From Kitagawia praeruptora (Eukaryota; Streptophyta; Magnoliopsida; Apiales; Apiaceae): 64,000 bases of DNA. The notes beneath the pieces were generated by a model. The model was not told the origin of the DNA and ran no database searches. It was given only the letters and a program-made list of their open reading frames with translations. The DNA lies in assembly GCA_037693485.1 (NCBI GenBank), contig CM075353.1, positions 57,220,501 through 57,284,500 of the forward strand, given 5' to 3'. A program made the position numbers and the translations under genes. This document shows, one piece after another, positions 1 through 13,176 of the stretch (position 1 is the first letter of the stretch; the number at the start of each line of letters is the position of its first letter).

Positions 1-1175
1 CACCATGTTGAGAGGATACATCTAGTGAACTGTTTGCCCCTGATTTTACAACTTCAGCCATTTGTGTGACTGAAGAGGTGGTTTTAGATTTCTTCTTCTT
101 TGGTCTTATTAAGGGTGACTCAGGTTCCTCACTTTCTAAACCTAATTCAATAGCCAGTGCTGCTTCTGATAATATGGTCAAAGGTGCAGAAGCAACCTAT
201 TTTCTCTTCTTCTCCTTTTTACTAACACCACCCTGTTGAGAGGATGATGCAGGTGGCTCTGTGTTTGGTAGAGTGTTTGGTTGAGAGGGTTGGTTAGCAG
301 GCCCTGGGTTAGCATTGTGTTCTACTTGCTTGGACTGTGCTAACTGTGACTTTGAGTCAAATATTTTGCATGTTGTGGGGGTAAGTCCTAAACAAACCCT
401 TCATATGGGGAGTTATGTTAAGTCTTACATCCACATCATTCCTAGTCTCCAAATTACCAAAAATGAGTTTGGTCATGGATTTAGGATAACCTATTCTATT
501 TCTATCTATCCCAGGTAATTCAATCAATTTATCATTTTTAAAATAAAGTACAGATTGAATAAAGCGAGGGAAGAAAATGTCAGTACCTCTCTTGGTTGAG
601 TTCTTACCAAGTCTCCCATACAACTCCTGTAGAATGATATGTCCAACATCTATCTTCCTCCCATAGGCCAAGGCATAGCCAATTTGCTGTGCAGGTGCAC
701 TGATTTGGTCAAAACTAGATTTCCTTGCAGTGAAGACTTGAAGGAGAGTTACAAACACATAGCTCCATTCTTTTCTCAGATTCTTCCTGTTCAACTTTCC
801 AAGATTAATCACATCTGAGTAGTTGATAAATTCAAAGAATTCCTCTAACTCTGCATTTGTGGCCAGTATGTCATATGCCTCTTGTTGTAGGCCCAGTGCT
901 TGATTCATATCTTCAGTGGTGATAGTGATTTCCTTGTCTTGAATCTTGCAGTAGATTATATACGATGTTATTGCGCTTTCTAGGGCCACAACTTCCACAG
1001 TAGCAGTTCCCCAAAACTGTTCCAGGAGGTCTAGATACCGAGTTGGGTTGGCTGAAAGTGCATCCTTGATGTATGACTCAGACATCCACTTGACAAAGCA
1101 TTTGAAATTTGCATTGGGTGCCTCAACATCACTGGTTAGGGCGATAAAGTTGGTTTTGAATTTCATAGTTGCCAT
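1..1175 (-). pseudogene. Sire-A ORF3 (env-position protein), partial, frameshifted
   Basis: The frame opens with an ATG at 1175 and runs 272 codons to a TGA at 357-359. The coding signal then continues in another frame to the left edge: a Pro/Gln/Ser-rich stretch, a Lys-rich patch near 85-115, and one TAG at 197-199. So there is one frameshift around 360-420 and one further nonsense codon, and the protein continues outside the window. The first 270 residues resemble the N-terminus of Sire-B ORF3 (13176 downward): both have a conserved EWSY patch, a region read as Lys/Arg-Gly-x-Asn/Asp-Ile-(Tyr/Phe)-Phe-x-Arg-Phe, and similar length. Position after pol matches the 'env-like' gene of Sireviruses, but I see no signal peptide or membrane segment, so an envelope role is not supported. 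Such domains are often annotated only as retrotransposon or plant-mobile-like proteins. Confidence 0.7.
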
Positions 1176-2022
1176 TGATACAGAGAGAAGAGAGAGAAGA
1201 GTAAAGGTTGAAGAAGAAATTTAGCTTTTGAGAGTTAGGGTTTTCAGAGGTTTTGGGAGTTTAGATGCTTGAGAAATCGAATGAAGTGAATCGAATAGAT
1301 GTAGAATTGTATAAGTATGAAGTACTTGAATTGTCGATTAGATATATGTTTTGTATCGACAAGTCAAGCATTCGAGAAGTAGAAAACAACTATTCGATAA
1401 GTCAAGAAAGGCTTAATCGATATCTCAAGCAGGTTGAAAACTCACAGCTGATAGTTATCTAACTTATAAATAATTCTAAATTAAATACAATGTGTTTTTA
1501 TGAGTGAATTAAAATTTCAGACAAAAATCCAAAATCGGTTAAGATTCAGTGAGAATTCAGCCTTTTCAAATTATTCGAGAACTCAAATACAGTATTCGAG
1601 AACTCAGTCATTAGAGAACTCAATTACCATATTTGAGAAGTCAAGAATACCTCTATTCGATATCTCTAAAAGACTCTATTCGATAACTCAAGAGTGCTCT
1701 AATAAGGCTTGTTAGAGATGTCGAACAGTGAACCATTCGAGAAGTCTGACTTATCGAAATATACTCATCACTCATAAAAATCAATTTTCGCTATCTTTTA
1801 AAATATACTAGTCATATTCAATGAATAATATTCTAGCAAATTAAATAGTGATTTACTCAAAATTTCATAGAAATTTCAAGTTAACAAAATATGATTTTCC
1901 AACATATGCAACAGATTTGAAATATTTATAAATCATATTTCAGCCAACACTTACTCCAAAAATATTGAGAATTTAGATAAAGTAAGTGTTTACTGCTGCA
2001 ACAATCTAGATGATATATTCAC
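1176..2022. repeat. Sire-A pol-ORF3 spacer with a dispersed TTCGA-type motif
   Basis: This non-coding spacer lies between ORF3 and the end of pol. From about 1265 to 1760 it contains a dozen or more variants of a short motif with core ATTCGA followed by GAA(G/C)TC or TATCTC, in both orientations (for example near 1375, 1395, 1420, 1575, 1600, 1635, 1660, 1680, 1725, 1740). The same motif fills part of the element's own 5' LTR (21240-21670). Short plus-strand ORFs here are chance products of the repeats. From 1760 to 2022 I see only AT-rich sequence. Confidence 0.7.
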
Positions 2023-5000
2023 TTAGCCAGAATCTGAAGAATTCAGCATTCCAATCTCACTAACCAACCTTGTGAAGATGGCTTCATCTAATGGCTTAGT
2101 GAATATGTCAGCTAGTTATTTATCTGTAAAGACATAATGCAACTCAATGGTTCCATTAGTTGCATGTTCTCTAATGAAATGATATCTGATGTCAATGTGC
2201 TTTGTTCTAGAATGATTGACAGGATTGGCAACTATAGAGATTGCACTTGTGTTGTCACACATGATTGGAATTCTTTCCAACACAAGTCCATAACCTCTAA
2301 GTTTATTTCTAATCCAAAGCACTTGAGCACAGCAACTTCCAGCAGCTATGTATTCAGCCTCAGCTGTAGAAGTTGACACAGAATGTTGTTTCTTGCTATA
2401 CCAAGAGACTAACATTTGTCCAAGAAACTGGCAGCTACCTGAGGTGCTTTTCCTATCCACTCTGCATCCAGCATAATCAGCATCAGAATAACCAACCAGA
2501 TTGAACCCTGTGTCCTTAGGATACCATAAATCCAAGTTTGGAGTGCCCTTCAGATATCTAAAGATCCTTTTTATAGCAATCAAATGTGATTCTTTTGGAT
2601 TTGATTGAAACCTTGCACACAAACATGTAGCAAACATGATGTCTAGCCTACTTGCAGTGAGATAGAGTAGAGAACCAACCATGCCTCTGTAGACTGAGAT
2701 ATCTACTTTCTTGCCTTTAGCATCTTCATCCAATTTAGTGGCAATGGCCATGGGTGTCTTTGCAGGTGAGTAGTCTTCTAAGTCAAATTTCTTCAATAAA
2801 TCCTTCATGTACTTGGTTTGACTGACAAAGATACCATCCTTCCTTTGACTGACTTGCAACCCAAGAAAGAATGTCAACTCTCTCATCATACTCATCTCAT
2901 ATATACTCTGCATGAGTTTAGAGAATTTCTCACTCAGCTTCTCATTTATAGAGCCAAATATGATATCATCCACATAAATCTGAACTAGGATAATATCATC
3001 ACCATGCTTCTTGTAAAATAGTGTTTTGTCCAATGTGCCTCTAGTGAATTGATTTTCAAGGAGAAATTGTGATAAAGTGTCATACCATGCCCTTGGAGCC
3101 TGCTTAAGTCCATACAATGCACTCTTGAAAATGTGGATCCTCAAAGCCAGGTGGTTATTGCACATAAACTTCTTCTTCCAACTCTCCATTCAGAAATGCA
3201 CTCTTGACATCCATTTGATAAACTTTAAAGTTTGAATGAGCAGCAAATGCCAAGAATATTCTGATGGCTTCCAATCTAGCAACAGGGGCAAATGTCTCAT
3301 CATAATCAATGCCTTCCTGTTGAGAGTATCCTTTTGCAACCAACCTTGCTTTGTTTCTTACTATTACACCATCTTCATCCATCTTATTCTTCAGAACCCA
3401 TTTAGTTCCAACAATGGTTCTATTATTTGGTGCAGGCACAAGTTCCCATACTTTGTTTCTTTCAAACTGATTCAGCTCCTCTTGCATGGCAATAATCCAA
3501 TATGGATCCAACAGTGCATCATCAAGTTTCTTAGGCTCAACCTGAGATAGAAAACAGCCATAGAGGCACTCATTCAGAGTTGCTCTCCTAGTCCTTACTC
3601 CCGCATTAGGATCTCCAATAATTTGCTCTACAGTGTGTGATCTATCCCATTTCCTTGAATGCTCAGTCTGATTTCTCATTCTTGATGTTGCTTCATCATC
3701 CAAGTCATGATCATTCTCATTTCCTCCCCCTGTGAGGTAGTCACTACTCACAGGTGTGTCTTGGATGCTTGTTTCTCCACTATTGATTGGCACAAATTCT
3801 TCTCTTGTATCATCATTCACTTGAGTTTGTTGAACTTGAGTTTCAACTCCAGTTTCAATCTCTTCATCAGAGTCATCTAGATTATAAAACTTTAATGGAT
3901 CTTTATCTTCATCATTGGCTTCTTCTAATCCAGGTAGTTTGCTGTCATCAAATGTCACATCTGTGCTTTCCATAATTTTCTTTTGACTGATGACATAAAC
4001 TTTGTATGCAATTATTTCCATAGAGTAACCAAGAAAAATTCCTTCAAATGCCTTTTCATCAAACTTTCCAACATATTCTGAATTATCCTTCAATACAAAG
4101 CATTTGCTTCCAAAAGTATGAACATACTTTAGAGTAGGCTTCTTTCCAGTCATCAAATTGTAAGGTGTCTTTCCAGTGTTTTTGTTGATGAGGGTTCTTT
4201 TCTGGATATAGCATGCAGTGCTCACAACCTCAGCCCAAAAACATGTAGGCATCTTTGCATCAAGCAACATTGTTCTAGCAGCCTCAATTAGAGTTCTATT
4301 CTTTCTCTCAACAACTCCATTTTGTTGTGGAGTCCTTGGAGCTGAGAATTGTTGAGAAATTCCATTCTCTTTGCAGAATGCTTCAAGTATGTCATTTCTG
4401 AACTCAGTTCCATTATCACTTCTCAATGCAATCACACTTGAATTGTTGGCCTTTGCTTCCTTGTCAACTTTCTTTATGTGCTCAATGATTACTTATGGAG
4501 CCTCATCTTTTGATGCCAGAAATTCCACTCATGTATACCTTGTAAAGTCATCCATCACCAAGGCATACTTCTTTCTTCCTAGTGACATAATATTGACAGG
4601 CCCAAACAAGTCCATATGAATGAGTTGCAGGGGCTTGGTTATTGATGTCACTGTCTTTGACTTGTGGCTTGATCTTTTCATTTTTCCTCTTTGACAAGCC
4701 TCACACACTCCTTCTTGACAGAATTCAAGTGTGGGCATGCCTCTCACTAACACTCTTTTGACTAGAGAATTAGTGGCTTTGAAGTTCAAGTGTGATAATC
4801 TCTTGTGCCACCGCCAACAATCTTCATTTGATGCTTTTGAGTAGAAGCAACAAATTTTGTCCTTGTTTGCAGAGTCCATATTGGCTACAAACAGGCTTTC
4901 TTTCCTTACTCCAGATAGAGCAAAATCACCAGTCTTCTTGTGGGTGATCAAACATTCATCTTTGTCAAAATCCACTTTGAATCCTCTATCAGTAAACTGA

Positions 5001-5224
5001 CCAACACTTAGCAGATTATGCTTGAGTCCCTTGACTAGTGCTACATCTTCAATGATGACATTACCAACTTTCAACTTGCCATATCCCAATGTGTTACCCA
5101 TGCTGTCATCTCGAAAAGCAACCATTGGGCTAGCCTTCTCCTCACACAGTGATAGCAGGGCCATATCACCAGTTATGTGATTTGAGCATCCACTGTCCAA
5201 AATCCACATAACCTTCTTTTCACT
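2023..5224 (-). pseudogene. Sire-A pol: protease, integrase, reverse transcriptase, RNase H (broken)
   Basis: Ty1/copia polyprotein that would cut, integrate and copy the element. In order: aspartic protease with LDSGCS near 5200; GAG-pre-integrase with a HKRLSHLNF-type motif and CEACQ near 4700; integrase with DLFGPV, SDNGTEF and an NGVVERKNRT glutamate near 4300; RT with ARLVAKGYSQ, LYGLKQAPRAWY and an intact YVDD near 2970; RNase H with DADYAG, AEAEYIAAG and DNTSA. Lesions: TGA at 4529-4531 and TAA at 4493-4495 in integrase, a stop plus small deletion near 3155 that moves RT to another frame, and TAA at 2116-2118 just before the usual C-terminal IFTKPL motif, which is still readable down to a stop at 2023. 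The pol frame is -1 relative to gag and begins only after a TAA at 5225-5227. Confidence 0.9.
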
Positions 5225-5250
5225 TTATTTGCCCTCCAAACACAAAGGTA

Positions 5251-7530
5251 TTACTTCTCCTTTGGTACCCAAACAAGTTTGGGTCCATGTGACTTAGAAA
5301 CAGTTTTATCATAAACAACATGCTTATCAACTTTCTTGGTGTTAGTCTTCTTGTCACTGTTAGAAGTCTTAGAACCTGAGGTTTCAGACTTAGGTGACAG
5401 AGGTACCTTCCTAGCTCTAGAAGGACTTGAAGACTTTGACCTTGTGTAGTGTGTGTGAGAATTGTGACTAATACAACCATCAATGAATTTACTTATCAAA
5501 TTGAAACAACTAGTCATAACATTCATATTGCATGGCATACAGTCAAATTTATCACAAAATGGAGCATCTCTATGTCTTAAAGGCACAGAGCAATCATAGA
5601 AAGGTTTGGGCACACTACCAACAGGTTTCTTGCATGCACGAGTTAAATGATTGGTACTGAAACAATTCTGACAAGTTTTCCTAGGGGCATTAGGCATATA
5701 AGCGTAGTTGTTATCTTTGTTAATCCCTAGCTTGCCATTTCTGTTCTGTTTCTTCTTAGCCACTTTCTTCTCAGATTCATTCTTCCCAGCTGACACAAAC
5801 TTAACAAACTTCTTTGGTCTATACCTATCACCTACTGGCTCCTTGGCTTTTGGCTTGACACTCTCACTCTTAGAGGATGCTTGTTGTCCACTAGATTGTG
5901 CCTCATCATTCAACATTTGCTTGATGAGTAAGGCATCCTCATCAATTTCAAATGTTGATTTTTTAAAGATTGGAGTCTCAGCCTTTTTCAAAATGTGAGG
6001 CACTTCCTCCTGAACAACTATGTCATCTTCAATGACAGCATAGCCTTTCCTCTGTTTAAGAGTGCCATAGTCAAGTCCAATGGATTGCACTTGACCAGAT
6101 GATTTCTTAAAGGTTTTCAGTTTGAATTCATTTTCAACTAGTTCATCCCTAAGAGCCTTTTCCACTTGACTAGCACATAGAAGAACCTTATTCTGCAGAT
6201 ATTCAACTTATTTCTTAAGGTTTTCTACTTGCATAGTAGTTAGCTCAAGTTCCTCATTCTTTTTTATTAACATTTCATTTCTAGTAGATAGTTTAGCAAT
6301 TTCCTCATTAGCAGCAGTCATACTAGTATGAATATTAAACATTTCAACAGATAGTTGTTCAGTCATGCATTTGTACTCAGAAACAGACATGTCTATGGTA
6401 GTGAGAGATGGTACCTGAGAGTCTGATGAAGATGTGTCATCCTTGGAACTGGCCATCAAGGCATAGTTGCAAAATTCTTGCTCTTCTCCATCACTACCAG
6501 AATCATCCCAACACTTCCCTTCAGCTATGTAGGCCTTACCTTGTCTCTGCTTTTTCAGAAGGGCCTCATACTTAGCTTCAAGCTCTAGAAACTCTTTATC
6601 CTTCTTTTTATGCTTCTTGCATTCACTGGCAAAATGCCCTAGGTCATTGCATCTATAACACCTTATAGATGACCTATCCACATGGCGGGTTTTAAATTTA
6701 TTCTTGTTTGCTTTCACAGGTGCCTTGCTCTTGTTGAATGAATGGTTTTGGGTTTTAGGTTTGAAGGGTTGATTCCTCTTGAATATGATGTTTAGAAATT
6801 TTTTGGCCATGAAAGCATATGAAGTGTTTTCCATTCCATCTAGTTCTTCAAGAGTATAGAACTCTTCTTCCTCCTTCTCCTGAACAGGTTCACTTACCTC
6901 AGCTTCAGTTTCTTCATCATCTACTATCTCCTCTATCCTTAGTTGGCTTGTAGATGCTTCTAGGTCTTGAATAGATTTGTTGACAATCAAGGCACATGAT
7001 GTGTTTATCATTCTGCCTTGGTTGGCTTGGATAGCCCTTTTCTGAAGCAACTCAAGCTCATGAGTTTTTAAAACCCCATAGAGCACATCATATATGATTT
7101 TGTTCAAATCTCTTTCCCTTAGAGAAATGACCCTTTGCTCTAGATGATTTGGTGAAGATAGCAGAAACTTCATGTTCAACTCCTTGGTGCTGTAAACCTT
7201 GCCATTCATCTGCAACTCAGTAACTAGCTTGTGAAATCTCTCAAACATCTCAGTGATGCTTTCCTTGGGCTGTGCCATGAAGGCTTCATACTGTGTGACC
7301 AGTATCTATTTCTTGTTTTCCTTGACCTCATCAGTTCCTTCACATAGAACCTCATTATGATCCCACATCTCTTTAGCAGATGTACACGATGCAATGTTTG
7401 CAAACATTGACATATCCATGGAATCAATAATTAGTAACATGAGATGACTGTCAAGAGCAACCATCTCCTTTTCTGATTCTGTCCATTTGGATGGTTCCTT
7501 GGCCACATAAGATCTTGGAATAGTTGTGGT
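5251..7530 (-). pseudogene. Sire-A gag, downstream (main) part
   Basis: This is the nucleocapsid/structural gene. It is one frame of 760 codons with two nonsense codons (TAG at 7306-7308, TAA at 6208-6210). It shows the UBN2-type retrotransposon gag region near 7100-7500 (WD....CEGT pattern, then LYGVLKTHELE), a zinc knuckle CYRCNDLGHFASEC near 6640, a coiled-coil stretch near 6230-6370 (minus-strand protein rich in Glu, Leu, Asn), a basic region, and a second knuckle CQNCFSTNHLTRAC near 5660. Two CCHC knuckles fit the Sirevirus lineage. The 5' part of the gene is at 20481-20663, on the other side of Sire-B; exactly 183 bp there plus 2280 bp here keep the frame. Confidence 0.88.
7526..7530. 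repeat. Target site duplication of Sire-B, left copy (gtggt)
   Basis: The five bases before the TG of the left Sire-B LTR repeat exactly after the CA of the right LTR at 20476-20480. A 5-bp duplication is standard for copia integrase and proves that Sire-B inserted into Sire-A gag. Confidence 0.93.
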
Positions 7531-8518
7531 TGTTATTCCCAGATTACACACTTGTAAAATTGTAGAAGGGGGGGTTGAATACAATTCTTGATAATTATAA
7601 ATTTCTGATAAAAACCACAAAAATATATAAGGAAATAATTGCTGAATAAGAAATGGTTCACAAACACATAAAAAATCAGGTGGTTAAATGTACCACCTGA
7701 GACTTTTATTCGAAGAAAACTCTGTGATACAAATGTACACAGCTTCTGTTTTTACAACTCTTTGCTTCTAAGGATATTCAAGAAACCCTAAGCAAATATG
7801 TCTGTTTTCTTAATCTCTAAAGAGTTGCTACACTTGGTTATATATCCCAAGTTTACAAGTACTACAGGAATAAGATAATATTAATCTAATTCAAGTTGAC
7901 TTGCTACTCCACTCCAAATCCACATGTAGCCGAAAGGTTGTCCTTGTGAACAGATATGTCCCTTGCACCTTTCTTGTATGTATTGTGTAAATGGAATGCT
8001 TCTTTCTTCTGTGTTTCCAAAGTATGGCTGCCATACTGCCTTTTTATACCTACTATCAACCCATGTGATCTGTCAATCAAACCTGTCCTTATCAACTGCT
8101 AATCCCCAGCTAGCATAGGATAAAGTGTTAATGATTATCCATTGATGTTGTGCACAGTAATCCGTTGATGGTAGTTTGAGCTGTATCCGTTGATAGAGTA
8201 GATTTGAGTTGTATCCGTTGATAGAGCCCTGTTCTCATCCGTTGATACACTTTCACTTAGACAGAATTACATAGCATAGCTTATTTACAATTGGCTACCC
8301 TATTCTGCCTATCCATTGATGGTCAACATGACTCTGAATAAAAACACTATCAACTGATAAATAGAGATATTGCAGTATGCTACAAAACCTCATCCGTTGA
8401 TGAGCTACCTGTCAACGAATAGAGTTATAAAGTCTTATCCGTTAACAGTTACAAAACTTGACTTTATACAATTTTGCTTGAATGTTAAGTTATCATCAAC
8501 TACAACATATTCCTAACA
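7531..8518 (-). repeat. Sire-B 3' LTR
   Basis: 988 bp, starting tgttattccc and ending cctaaca on the plus strand. It matches 19488-20475 along its whole length with about 14 substitutions and no net length change. It contains about ten variants of the motif ATCCGTTGAT between 8140 and 8450. A short minus-strand ORF of 63 codons (7904-8095) also occurs in the other LTR and is probably not a gene. Confidence 0.95.
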
Positions 8519-8530
8519 ATCTCCCCCAAT
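8519..8530 (-). promoter_or_regulatory. Sire-B polypurine tract
   Basis: On the minus strand the bases directly upstream of the 3' LTR read attgggggagat, a polypurine tract of the form usual in plant copia elements. It primes plus-strand DNA synthesis. Its place fixes the orientation of the element. Confidence 0.85.
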
Positions 8531-8721
8531 TTTTACTTGATGGCAATAAAGCATAAATTCAGAACCTTGATGATAACAAAACATTCCTAAAGATATATAC
8601 ACTACAGTATGCAAAAATTGTATTAAGCTCCAAAAATTAAAAACAGAAAGCTTTAAGAAACTTATCAGAGATGTGCTCCTTTAGATTGAGCAAATTAATG
8701 ATGTTTCCTCTCTCTGGTTGG

Positions 8722-11700
8722 CTACACCCTTGACTTTCCTTCCTTGGCAGAGTTGGACTCAATTTGCACTTGAAGTTGCCTATAGAAGGTATCTTCTTCA
8801 ACAACTTTTGGATTTAGCTTTAGTTGTAACCATCTTAGGTATTCAGAACTAGCCTTTGACAGTTGGTCTTCTAACCTGAAGAATCTCCTAGTGCCCTCTT
8901 CATCCCTGAACTCCATCATCCAAAAGGGTTGAATGTGGATTTTCTGTCCATTATATGGGATCTTCATTTTCTTTGGTAAACTTGAGGGTGACTTCCATTC
9001 TTTCCTTATTTCTTCTGTTCTGCTCATTATCTCCCTTCTGGCTATCTCAGAGAACCCTGTGTGTCTCTTGAAAGCTGAGAACACTTTGGTTAATGTGTAA
9101 TAATTCTCTCCAAGAACCTTCTGTAATGGCCATGTCCTCTGATTTCCTCCCTTGTAGACAAACACTAATCTCTCAGGCAGATGCTTGAACTTGTCAACTC
9201 CTCTCACTTCTGACAATTCATCCAAATATAGATTCATGCCAGAGTATTCTTCAAATTCTGCCTGATAGATAAAGTCTTCTTGGTTTTCCAAGATTGGCTG
9301 TTTGACAATAGCAGGTACCCTAGCAACTTGAACTGGTCCCTTTGAAAGTTGCTTCCTTGGAGCTCTTTTCTTCTGTTTTGGATTCAGCAAGATTGAAGGA
9401 ACTTCAATTGAATCAAAATTCATTGGTTCTTCTTTAGGCATTATGGGGTCACCATGAAAGTTCACAGTTGGGTTGATTACTGTTACAGATATAGATACTG
9501 ATGAGCCAGTAGTTTCTTTTTCTGGAAAGGGTTCTGGAGAAAGAACCCTTTTGGTTTTAGCTTTCATTCTTTTAGATTTGAATTTGGGGACTTCCTCAGG
9601 TTCCCTCATTTCTTCCTCTATCTCATCCATTAACTCTTCAGCCAGCCTGGCCCTCTTTTCATCTGAGTTTTCATGTTGATTTTCTGTACTTGGATGAGCT
9701 TCCCTTTGGATTCTGGAGACTTCTTCTCTTTTAGCTTCCACAAATTTAGGATGGCTGTTGGATATATTTAATACTTTTCCATTCCTTATAATTACAGCCA
9801 TCTAATCTCTTACACTCTTATTTGTCTGCTCTTTGAACTTTATGATTGTTTTTCCCATTAGCTTTTCTTCATCATTCTTGGGAAATGGGTAGTCCAATTG
9901 AAGCTTGTTCTTCCCATTTTCCTTTGGAGGTGAGTAGGCTCTGGTTTTGATGACTGGTTCAAATTCTTTGACATATGATGGCTCAGCATCATAGAATGTA
10001 GGAGCCACAATCTCTAGAGTGAGCACCTTCATGATTGTGGTTGATATTATTGGAGCAGAAGATTGAGCATTAAGAAACAGAGATGATGCAATTGATTCAT
10101 TGATCATCCTCTCTGTCTTTAGAATCCTTTCACTAGTCTCCTTGTTGATCTTTTCCAAAGCTTCTATTCTGGCTTGCCTTTCACCATCTGAGATTTCTTC
10201 TAAACTTTGAATCTCAGGCAAAGCCACTTATTTCTTCACAGGAGAAGCCTTTATTTCAAAATCTGTTGGATTGACCACTACAATTGGCTGTTGCTCCCCC
10301 TCAATCTGTCCTATCTTACTACTGGTAGCTTGAATTTGACCAGAAGATGTTGCAGCCTCTTCTTTGCTTGTTCCCATTTTCTCCCCCTTTTTGTTAGCAT
10401 CAAGGGTTGGGGGTGAAGCTGCAAGTAGCATTTACAGTAGTTGAGTTTGTTTTGATTGATTGGTAATGATAGTTTGCATTTGAGATTCCATACTATCCAC
10501 TCTGGAGGAAAGAAGTTGAACAGACTTAGCCAGGCTATCTTCTTTGAGAAGTTTGCTAGTAAGCACCTTCTGAGTGGTAGTAGGAGCTAGTGCCTTAATC
10601 CTGGCATCTAGTTCTATCTTCATATCTCTAATTGCAGTTTTGACCTCCTCCTGTTGTGTTCTTTGAATAACTGTGTACATCTTTTGCAATTTCAGTGAGG
10701 CCATAACCTGCTCAAGAACAGTCTTTCTCTGTGGTTCTGCAGTCTGGTGCTCAGCCTTAGCAGATTGATATTGCTTCATGATTTCCACATTGAGATCCCT
10801 AAGTTCAGTGGCATTGGTAAACATCCATTCTGGAGTCTCTTCCTCATTGATTTCTTCACCATCTGAACTTTGACTGTCATCACTGCCAAATTCTTCACTT
10901 CCAGCACTTGGAGACAGGGTTTGTAAAGCTTCTTTTGCTCTTTGAAGAGATTCTGAGGTGTGCACTAGGTGCATTGCCTCCTCTGCCTCCACATTGCCCT
11001 GTTGTGCCATGACTTGATAGGCAGAAACAGAATGAGTAAAGGTTTCAGGATCCAAAGAGATGGAGTCAATAATTGACTGATATTCTTGTCGAAATTCCAT
11101 CTCTTTGGAAGCTTCATTAACCTCCATTAACTCACTTGCAATGGTTGAGTCATCCTGCCTTATTTCTCCTGTAGTCCTTTCTCTCCTCTCATCTCTCTTT
11201 TCTTGTATCAGGGGCTCCCCCTGGCTCACACCTCTCACACCCTCACCTTCACCTACTAAGGTGGAACTCTCTTGCTCTCCTTTTGCCTGACCGGAAGAAA
11301 TGGTCAGCCTCTCATTATTTTTCTCTCCTTTTGCCTGCTCACAAGGCAGCCTCTCACTCCCTTCCCTCATTCCTAAAAGTGTTTCAACTACTACAAACTC
11401 CTCTATAGTTGACATGGGAATGTCACATTTTACTGTGGTAGAGAGAGTTGTCAACGGATAAGATGTATCCGTTGATGTAGTAGTTATTGCTGTCAACGGA
11501 TGATTAGTTGTAGATACATCCGTTGATGGAGAAACACTTGTCAACGGATGAAGGATATCCGTTGATGAAGGAAAAAGAGTATCTGTTGAAGTGAAAACCA
11601 ACACTGAATCTGTGGTGATTGATTTTAAGGAAGAGGCCACAGATAGTGTTGTGAATTCAGGATTGGAAGATTGAGTGTCCAACAAATCATCTAAAAGATG

Positions 11701-13176
11701 ATGACCACCAATAGTTGAGTGGGGCTTCTCCAGGAATGTTAAAGATGGAGAATCAGGAATTGATGTAGATATCATATCCACATCCAGAGATGGAGTTGGT
11801 GATGGTGAATTAAAATGTGTATCGATTTGAAGGTTAATATCAAGGGGCTGTGACTCCACATTTATTGAAGTCACATCAAACTGAATTTGAGAAGGTACAG
11901 TTTGCTGTACTGTGTGTACACCCTGTGATTCCCCAATGGTTTTGGATTTTACTCTTCTACTATAGGTTTTTGAGTGAGAGCTATCTATGTCTCTTGCCCT
12001 TTTGTGCAGTGTTCCTGGAGTGGAACTTAAATCAGTAGTCACACCCTGTTGAGAGGATGTAACTAGAATTTGGCTTGAAGGTTCATTAACAATCTTTTAA
12101 GAGACTGAAATGTTGGTTGCAACTGCCTCACCTTCCTTATCCTTAGGGCTTCTTTGATGTTCACCCTGTCCCTCACCACTCACTACCACCTTCACACTCC
12201 CCTCAAGAGTTTTGGTAGTTTTTGCAACAGGTGCCTTTTGAGAGACACTTGAGGTTTGTCTTTTAGATTGTGGTTTTGAGACTTTGGATTTAGTCACTTG
12301 GGTAGGAGCATGTTTGGTCACAACTACAGACTCCATTGTGACAATGGAAGGCAAAGAGATTTGGGTAGAGATAGGAGTAATAAGATTAGAAGCTACCTGA
12401 ACAATTGGTGGATAAACCAATTGCACTCCTGCATTCAGATTCATTCGAATCAAGTCACTGAGGACTTTCTTCTCCTGTACAAAACAACTGAACTTGCTAT
12501 CCGGATTAGAGAGGGATAGCTCATTCTCTGACATATGCAGGCCTAAGAGCATCAAAAATCTAGCAAAGTAGATATTTTTGCCCCTAGTTCCTTTGTTACC
12601 TAATTTAGCTGCTATTTCATACATTACCAGTGTGCCAAAGTTGTAGTATTTATCAGTTAAAAGCATACAAAGCATCACTAGCATGGATTTAGTAACAGCA
12701 TCAAAATTACTAATTTTACCAGAAAAAGTTTTAATGAAAGCATCACACAGATAACTCCATTCTTTAACCATACCCTTCCTAACAATTTTACCTAAATTGT
12801 CAGTACTAAATGCATATCCACTTGAGTTTAGCATGGTAACTATTTCAGCATCGGTTGGTGATGATGTACAATTATTTTCAGGTAATTTTAAACATGCAGT
12901 AAAGACTTCAGAATTAGCCACATAATTTTTACCCTTAAGAGAAAAAGAGATAGTTTCATCAGTACCATTAAATTCAGCCGATGTCCACATTTCCTCAATT
13001 ACTTCATGGATGATGGGTGTGGTGGTAGTCATAGCATATGATAGTTTGCATCTCTTCACGAAATTCATCATGGTGTGATATACTTCTGGAGTGTTTGCTG
13101 TATCAACAAAGGCTGCGAAATTGTTCTTCTCATAGGTAAACCCAGTGGAAGACATCATCTTAACAATAGGCGCCAT
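8722..13176 (-). pseudogene. Sire-B ORF3: ~1,485-codon frame after pol with four in-frame stops
   Basis: Five open stretches (13176-12097, 12096-10432, 10431-10228, 10227-9802, 9801-8722) lie in exactly the same frame, separated only by single stop codons (TAA, TAA, TAA, TAG at 12097, 10432, 10228, 9802). This reads as one former protein of about 1,480 residues with no frameshift. N-terminal ~270 residues form a helical-looking domain related to Sire-A ORF3. The middle is Ser/Thr/Pro-rich and low complexity, with STD and HPLT units encoded by the element's ATCCGTTGAT motif (11440-11590). Then acidic and Gln/Glu-rich probable coiled coils near 10500-11100, and a basic C-terminal region with a WPLQKVLGENYYTL-type patch near 9100. 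Sireviruses often carry an env-like gene here; I see no clear signal peptide or membrane anchor, so the function is unknown. Confidence 0.75.

Noticed and set aside
7904..8095. 63-codon frame in the Sire-B LTRs as a gene
   Set aside because: It is duplicated only because the LTR is duplicated, and shows no domain.
8722..13176. Calling ORF3 a true envelope gene
   Set aside because: Only its position fits; no signal peptide, fusion-like segment or clear membrane anchor is visible.
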